Positions 60,530-64,000 of a stretch of 64,000 nt of DNA are shown piece after piece. The stretch is from an uncultured Lachnospiraceae bacterium (lineage in GTDB: Bacteria > Bacillota > Clostridia > Lachnospirales > Lachnospiraceae). The notes beneath the pieces were generated by a model. It did no database searches. It was not told where the DNA came from and saw only the letters and a program-made list of their open reading frames with translations. The stretch spans positions 1 through 64,000 of the forward strand of contig CAJULA010000008.1 in assembly GCA_910587155.1 (NCBI GenBank). The letters run 5' to 3'. Each line of letters starts with the position of its first letter. Position 1 is the first letter of the stretch. Both the position numbers and the translations under genes were made by a program.

Positions 60530-62177
60530 GCTGATCCCCAATTCATTTGGGGAATATCTGACGCCGTCGGTGGTCGGTATCGGACAGGGCGGAGAGATCC
60601 ATGTGGGCCGGGTGGCGGCGGAGATGCTTATCACCAGTCCGGCACATGCCTTTGCAGAATTCAAGCGCAATATGGGGACAGACTGTAAATATGGAAAGGA
60701 TGGGGCCTATACGGCAGAAGATCTTTCTTCTTTCGTACTGCGCAGGCTGAAGGAGGATGCGGAGGCCTATCTGGGAGAGCCGGTCACGGAAGCGGTGATC
60801 AGCGTCCCGGCCTATTTCAATGACGATAAACGATGCGCCACAAAAAATGCGGGGAAGCTGGCCGGGCTCCATGTAGAGCGTCTGATTAATGAGCCTTCCG
60901 CCGTAGCCCTGAAGCATCATATGGGAAACGAAGAGGCGGAAACGTTTATTATCTTTGACTTTGGCGGCGGCACGCTGGATGTTTCGCTTGTCGACGCGTT
61001 TGACAATATGGTGGAAATCCAGGCGGTGGCAGGAGATAATCACCTTGGCGGCAAAGATTTCAATGAGCTGATTGCCGCTGAGTTTTACAGAGAAAATAAG
61101 ATTATGGAGCATCTGCTGACGGAGGAAGAGCGGGGAATCGTCATCAAAGAGGCAGAAGCGCTCAAACGCCAGCTTACGGATACTGACAGTGCCAGACGGA
61201 CAGTCATACTTGGCGGCAGAGAATATACAATGCGGATGACAAACCAGCATCTGATCCATACGGGCGCAGAACTGTTTCGCAGGATGGCGGTTCCCATCAG
61301 ACAGGTAATCAGTGACAGCGGGCTGGAGGTGGGAGATATCGACAAGATTATCCTGGCCGGCGGTTCCTGCCGGATGCCCGTGGTGGCCCGTTATCTGAGA
61401 ACTCTGTTGGATATCCCGGTGGTGGCGGATGAAAATCCCGATGAGAGCATCGCCATGGGAGTCGGTATCGCGGCTGCCATCAAGGAGCGTGAGGGAGATG
61501 TCAGGGATATGATCCTGGCGGATATCTGCCCCTTTTCCCTGGGAGTCGCTGTTTATGACGGGAGTTTTTCCCCGATTATACAGAGAAATGATACCCTGCC
61601 CTGCAGCCGGACAGAATATTATGTGACGGTCAGCGACAACCAGACGGCTATGAAGTTTCCTGTCTATCAGGGGGATAATCTGATTGCCAGAGAAAACCTG
61701 CTGCTTGGAACGATGGAGATCACCGGCCTTCCCCGGGCGCCGAAAGGAACCGTGGGCGCCTCCGTCACCTTTCTGTATGATATCAATGGTATTCTTGATA
61801 TCCGTATTGACAGCGGCAGACAGAAGCTGCACAAGGTAATCATGAACAAACGGATGGGCTTAAGCGAACAGGCGCTGGAGAAACGGCTGGAAGAACTGCG
61901 GCAGATGACCCTCAGTCCCATGGAGGATGAGAAAAATCTGTACCTGATTGAAAAGGCGCAGCGACTGTACCGGGAATGCAGCCCCGGCGTGAGAAGCTAT
62001 CTTGTGTCGGCGCTGATGCATTTCCGCGAAGTGCTGGAAAACGGGCAGGGACGGGAAATCAGGGAAGCCTATGTACAGTTTTCCGTTTATCTGGACGCGA
62101 TAGAGAAAAACAAGTTTCATTTCAGCGGCTTTGACGAATCCTTTTTTGAAGACGACAGGGAAGATGAGATGGACTGA
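60459..62177 (+). CDS. hscC: Hsp70-family chaperone, HscC-like
   Basis: 572 residues. ATPase motifs: GIDLGTTNSLAALWRGG, VISVPAYFNDDKR, LINEPSAVAL, FDFGGGTLDVS, GDNHLGGKDF and LAGGSCRMPVV. The NSFGEYLTPSVVGI opening and the short substrate domain match HscC, not DnaK, which is about 60 residues longer. The C-terminal lid is reduced. HscC chaperones in E. coli work with J proteins DjlB/DjlC that have altered triads, and the next gene here is of that kind. The start follows GGGAGGGAG and overlaps the upstream frame. Confidence 0.88.
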   Translation: MAMIGIDLGTTNSLAALWRGGRVELIPNSFGEYLTPSVVGIGQGGEIHVGRVAAEMLITSPAHAFAEFKRNMGTDCKYGKDGAYTAEDLSSFVLRRLKEDAEAYLGEPVTEAVISVPAYFNDDKRCATKNAGKLAGLHVERLINEPSAVALKHHMGNEEAETFIIFDFGGGTLDVSLVDAFDNMVEIQAVAGDNHLGGKDFNELIAAEFYRENKIMEHLLTEEERGIVIKEAEALKRQLTDTDSARRTVILGGREYTMRMTNQHLIHTGAELFRRMAVPIRQVISDSGLEVGDIDKIILAGGSCRMPVVARYLRTLLDIPVVADENPDESIAMGVGIAAAIKEREGDVRDMILADICPFSLGVAVYDGSFSPIIQRNDTLPCSRTEYYVTVSDNQTAMKFPVYQGDNLIARENLLLGTMEITGLPRAPKGTVGASVTFLYDINGILDIRIDSGRQKLHKVIMNKRMGLSEQALEKRLEELRQMTLSPMEDEKNLYLIEKAQRLYRECSPGVRSYLVSALMHFREVLENGQGREIREAYVQFSVYLDAIEKNKFHFSGFDESFFEDDREDEMD

Positions 62178-62200
62178 CCGGCAGGAGAAGGGAAGAATCT

Positions 62201-63328
62201 ATGGATATATGGAACGTGCTGGGGATTGCGCGGACGACGGATATCCGGCAGATCAAAGGAGCCTACGCCCGGCAGGCCAGACAATATCATCCCGAGGATC
62301 ACCCGGAGCAGTTTCGCCTGCTGCAGAAGGCTTACAAAGCGGCGCTGCAGTATGCCAGAAACGGCGGGCGCACGGGGACGGCACACATACAGTCCGGGGA
62401 CCTGGGGAGAGAGCCGGAGGCCCATACGCAGCCGATGGACTGCCGGACAGAGCCGGAGGCCCGTATGCAGCCTGCGGATCGGCGCCCGGAGCCGGAATCC
62501 GGGCAGTCGCCTGTTGTTCTGCCAAGGGACGTGCCCTCCGCTGCGTCATCGTCTGCGCCGGCCGGAGCCGGAACGGGCGAAGAACGGGAGTTTGATTTTT
62601 CCGGGATTGATGCAGACGGGGAAAAAAACAGTTTCTTTGTGCAGTTTCATCTGATTGTCTGCAATCCGTGTCTGATCAATAACCGGATTGCCTGGAATCT
62701 GTTTCTGAACAGGCCAAAGTGCCAAAAACTGTTTCAGGAGCCTGCCTTCAGGGAAGAATTTGTCAGAACTCTCTGTGGTCTGCATGGATTTCGCAGAGAT
62801 ACCCTCCTTTTGTTTGAACAATATCTGAAACAGTTTCACCAGGAACAGGAGGGACAACGCGGCAGACGCAGGGAAACGGATCTGCCCTGTTTTTTAAAGA
62901 TGAAATGGCTCCATACCCGGATGGCCGCATTTGACAGCGAAAGATTTAAGGGAAAAGAAGGTATGGCGTTCCAGAATATGGTCATGGCCCGTTTTCGCCG
63001 TCAGGAACGCATGATTGATCTGGGGCGCCGCAGGGATGTGGAAGATTATATGCAGGTTTACTTCGCATTTGCCGCTTCCAATGAAGAAAAACTGTACCGC
63101 CTTTACCGGAAAAGGAAATATGCCCGCCTGCGAAGCGTCGTTTTGTGCCTGCTGATCCTTTCGCTTTCCTTTACCGCTATTTTGGGCGGCGGACTTTTGC
63201 AGGGCAGGGCGGCCCGGAGGGCAGAGGAGGCCTATCGGGAGGAGATCCGTTCTCAGCAGGAAAAACAGGCGCCTGCGATCAGAACAAGGGCCGAGAAAGA
63301 GATAGACAGGATACTGGAGAAGTATTGA
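62201..63328 (+). CDS. Membrane J-domain protein with HPE in place of HPD (DjlC-like)
   Basis: 375 residues. An N-terminal J domain (DIWNVLGIARTTDIRQIKGAYARQARQYHPED) carries H30-P31-E32 where canonical J proteins have HPD. A Pro/Glu/Gly-rich linker with repeated EPEA units follows (about 55-130), then a helical domain (about 140-300), one membrane helix (about 312-332; LLILSLSFTAILGGGLL) and an acidic helix. Most of the protein is therefore cytoplasmic and tethered at its C-terminus. It lies 23 bp after hscC and is almost certainly its partner. Confidence 0.85.
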   Translation: MDIWNVLGIARTTDIRQIKGAYARQARQYHPEDHPEQFRLLQKAYKAALQYARNGGRTGTAHIQSGDLGREPEAHTQPMDCRTEPEARMQPADRRPEPESGQSPVVLPRDVPSAASSSAPAGAGTGEEREFDFSGIDADGEKNSFFVQFHLIVCNPCLINNRIAWNLFLNRPKCQKLFQEPAFREEFVRTLCGLHGFRRDTLLLFEQYLKQFHQEQEGQRGRRRETDLPCFLKMKWLHTRMAAFDSERFKGKEGMAFQNMVMARFRRQERMIDLGRRRDVEDYMQVYFAFAASNEEKLYRLYRKRKYARLRSVVLCLLILSLSFTAILGGGLLQGRAARRAEEAYREEIRSQQEKQAPAIRTRAEKEIDRILEKY

Positions 63329-63351
63329 TCACATGGCGCCCGAACATCAGG

Positions 63352-63380
63352 TTGTAATTTTATCTTCGTTTTGTTAGAAT
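63352..63380 (+). promoter_or_regulatory. Promoter of recG
   Basis: TTGTAA (63352-63357), 17-bp spacer, TAGAAT (63375-63380), about 45 bp before recG. Confidence 0.55.
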
Positions 63381-63424
63381 ATGTTAAGGTTATTGTCAGA
63401 GCATGTTCTGATGGGAGAGTACAG

Positions 63425-64000
63425 ATGGAATCAAATTCGCAAATCCGCGTATTAAAAGGCGTCGGTGAGAAGACGGCCGCTCTGTTTGAAAAAATTGGCA
63501 TAGGGAATATAGAGGATTTGCTGCGGCATTATCCCCTGGCCTATGATACGTTTTCTGCCGCTGTTGCGATGGACAGGCTGCAGGCCGGTGTGCTGTGTGC
63601 GGTGCGCGGACGGCTGTCCGGGGGGATTGCCATGAGGCGGGTACGCTCTCTTACGATCTCCGTCTGCCGGGTCAGCGACGGGACGGAGACGGTTTCCCTC
63701 ACTTTTTTTAATATGCCGTATCTGAAAAACAGGATAAAGCCGGGAGAAGACTATATTTTCCGCGGTGTGGCGCAGGGCGGGCCGGGGAAATGGAAGATGG
63801 AACAGCCTGCGGTCTGTACGCCTTCCGCTTATGAAGAACTGCTTGATACCCTGCAGCCCCGGTATTCTCTGACAAAGGGACTGACCAATCATATGGTGAC
63901 AAAGGCAATGCGGCAGGCTCTTTCCCTTTGCAGCGGGCCGGGGGAGTATTTACCGGAGGATATCCGGGCATGCTATGATCTGATGGAATACCGGGAGGCA
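63425..64000 (+). CDS. recG: ATP-dependent DNA helicase RecG, N-terminal part (runs off the window)
   Basis: The first 192 residues of RecG. The frame stays open to the window end. The N-terminal helical part with helix-hairpin-helix-like IRVLKGVGEKTAALFEKIGI, LLRHYPLAYDTF, and the OB-type wedge domain (VRGRLSGG..., VSLTFFNMPYLKNRIKPGEDYIFRG, then YSLTKGLTN) match the family. The helicase motifs lie beyond the edge. It acts on stalled forks and branched DNA. GGGAGAG precedes the ATG. Confidence 0.92.
   Translation, partial: MESNSQIRVLKGVGEKTAALFEKIGIGNIEDLLRHYPLAYDTFSAAVAMDRLQAGVLCAVRGRLSGGIAMRRVRSLTISVCRVSDGTETVSLTFFNMPYLKNRIKPGEDYIFRGVAQGGPGKWKMEQPAVCTPSAYEELLDTLQPRYSLTKGLTNHMVTKAMRQALSLCSGPGEYLPEDIRACYDLMEYREA

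Noticed and set aside
63395..63411. LexA-like box (AGAGCATGTTCT) before recG
   Set aside because: Only 10 of 12 positions are palindromic, and it does not match the GAAC-N4-GTTC Firmicute consensus.

Overview
The window looks like chromosomal DNA from a spore-forming, low-to-mid GC Firmicute, most likely family Lachnospiraceae (Clostridia). The signs are a GerW/YtfJ spore protein, a stand-alone Spo0A effector domain, an EFR1-type flavodoxin/ferredoxin fusion, the NusG_II plus Gx-transporter pair, a GHKL sensor kinase, RpiR-PTS sugar uptake, and consensus sigma-A promoters (TTGACA-N17-TATAAT class) with strong AGGAGG ribosome sites. No species can be named from the sequence alone. Nearly all of it reads as core genome; clear mobile-element traces are limited to Rpn/PD-(D/E)XK transposase-type remnants at the left edge.

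Layout. 1-2.0 kb: an AT-rich, decayed patch with the tail of an Rpn-family nuclease, a chimeric second tail, and a frameshifted gene. 2.1-4.4 kb: ECF-like sigma factor, DUF2461 protein, endonuclease III. 4.6-7.8 kb: nanE, PTS EIICB and RpiR regulator, with a candidate RpiR operator upstream. 7.8-8.5 kb: a lipoprotein. 8.6-13.4 kb: metH-ilvB-ilvN in one line. 13.5-16.1 kb: second ilvN, ilvC and an unknown gene. 16.3-21.1 kb: orphan histidine kinase, aroC, M15 carboxypeptidase, tgt. 21.2-26.9 kb: yajC behind a structured leader, then leuB-ilvD-ilvB and a TfoX-N protein. 26.9-33.6 kb: serC-serA, a small divergent gene, DUF1015, glgB. 33.6-41.6 kb: MscS, tRNA-Thr, CAP protein, EFR1 ferredoxin, a MerR regulator, threonine aldolase, lipoprotein, a frameshifted gene and a Uma2 nuclease-fold protein. 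41.7-50 kb: NusG_II, Gx transporter, ruvAB, zapA, U32 peptidase, SEDS protein and a PBP. 50-57 kb: Nudix, DUF2953, GerW, J-like coiled coil, rpmB, Asp23, fakA, then a divergent repressor/Spo0A-effector pair. 57-64 kb: LRR membrane protein, YD-repeat-like protein, HscC-type Hsp70, an HPE-type J protein and the start of recG.

Metabolically, the window holds most of branched-chain amino acid synthesis (two acetolactate synthase large subunits, two small subunits, ilvC, ilvD, leuB) and serine synthesis (serC, serA) without serB; a DUF1015 protein with an ADGHHR motif lies nearby and may fill that gap. No T-box or SAM riboswitch was seen in front of these operons, but ilvC and ilvD share a 19-nt leader box (18/19 identical), and ilvC has a repeat-flanked stem-loop.

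The most interesting candidates for undescribed biology are: the HscC plus HPE-type membrane J-protein operon with its envelope-protein neighbours; the serC-serA-DUF1015 arrangement; the multi-helix leader before yajC; the divergent pair of an S24-fold repressor lacking both catalytic residues and a receiver-less Spo0A effector, sharing a palindromic promoter; and an acetolactate synthase with Phe in place of the usual Trp in the substrate channel.
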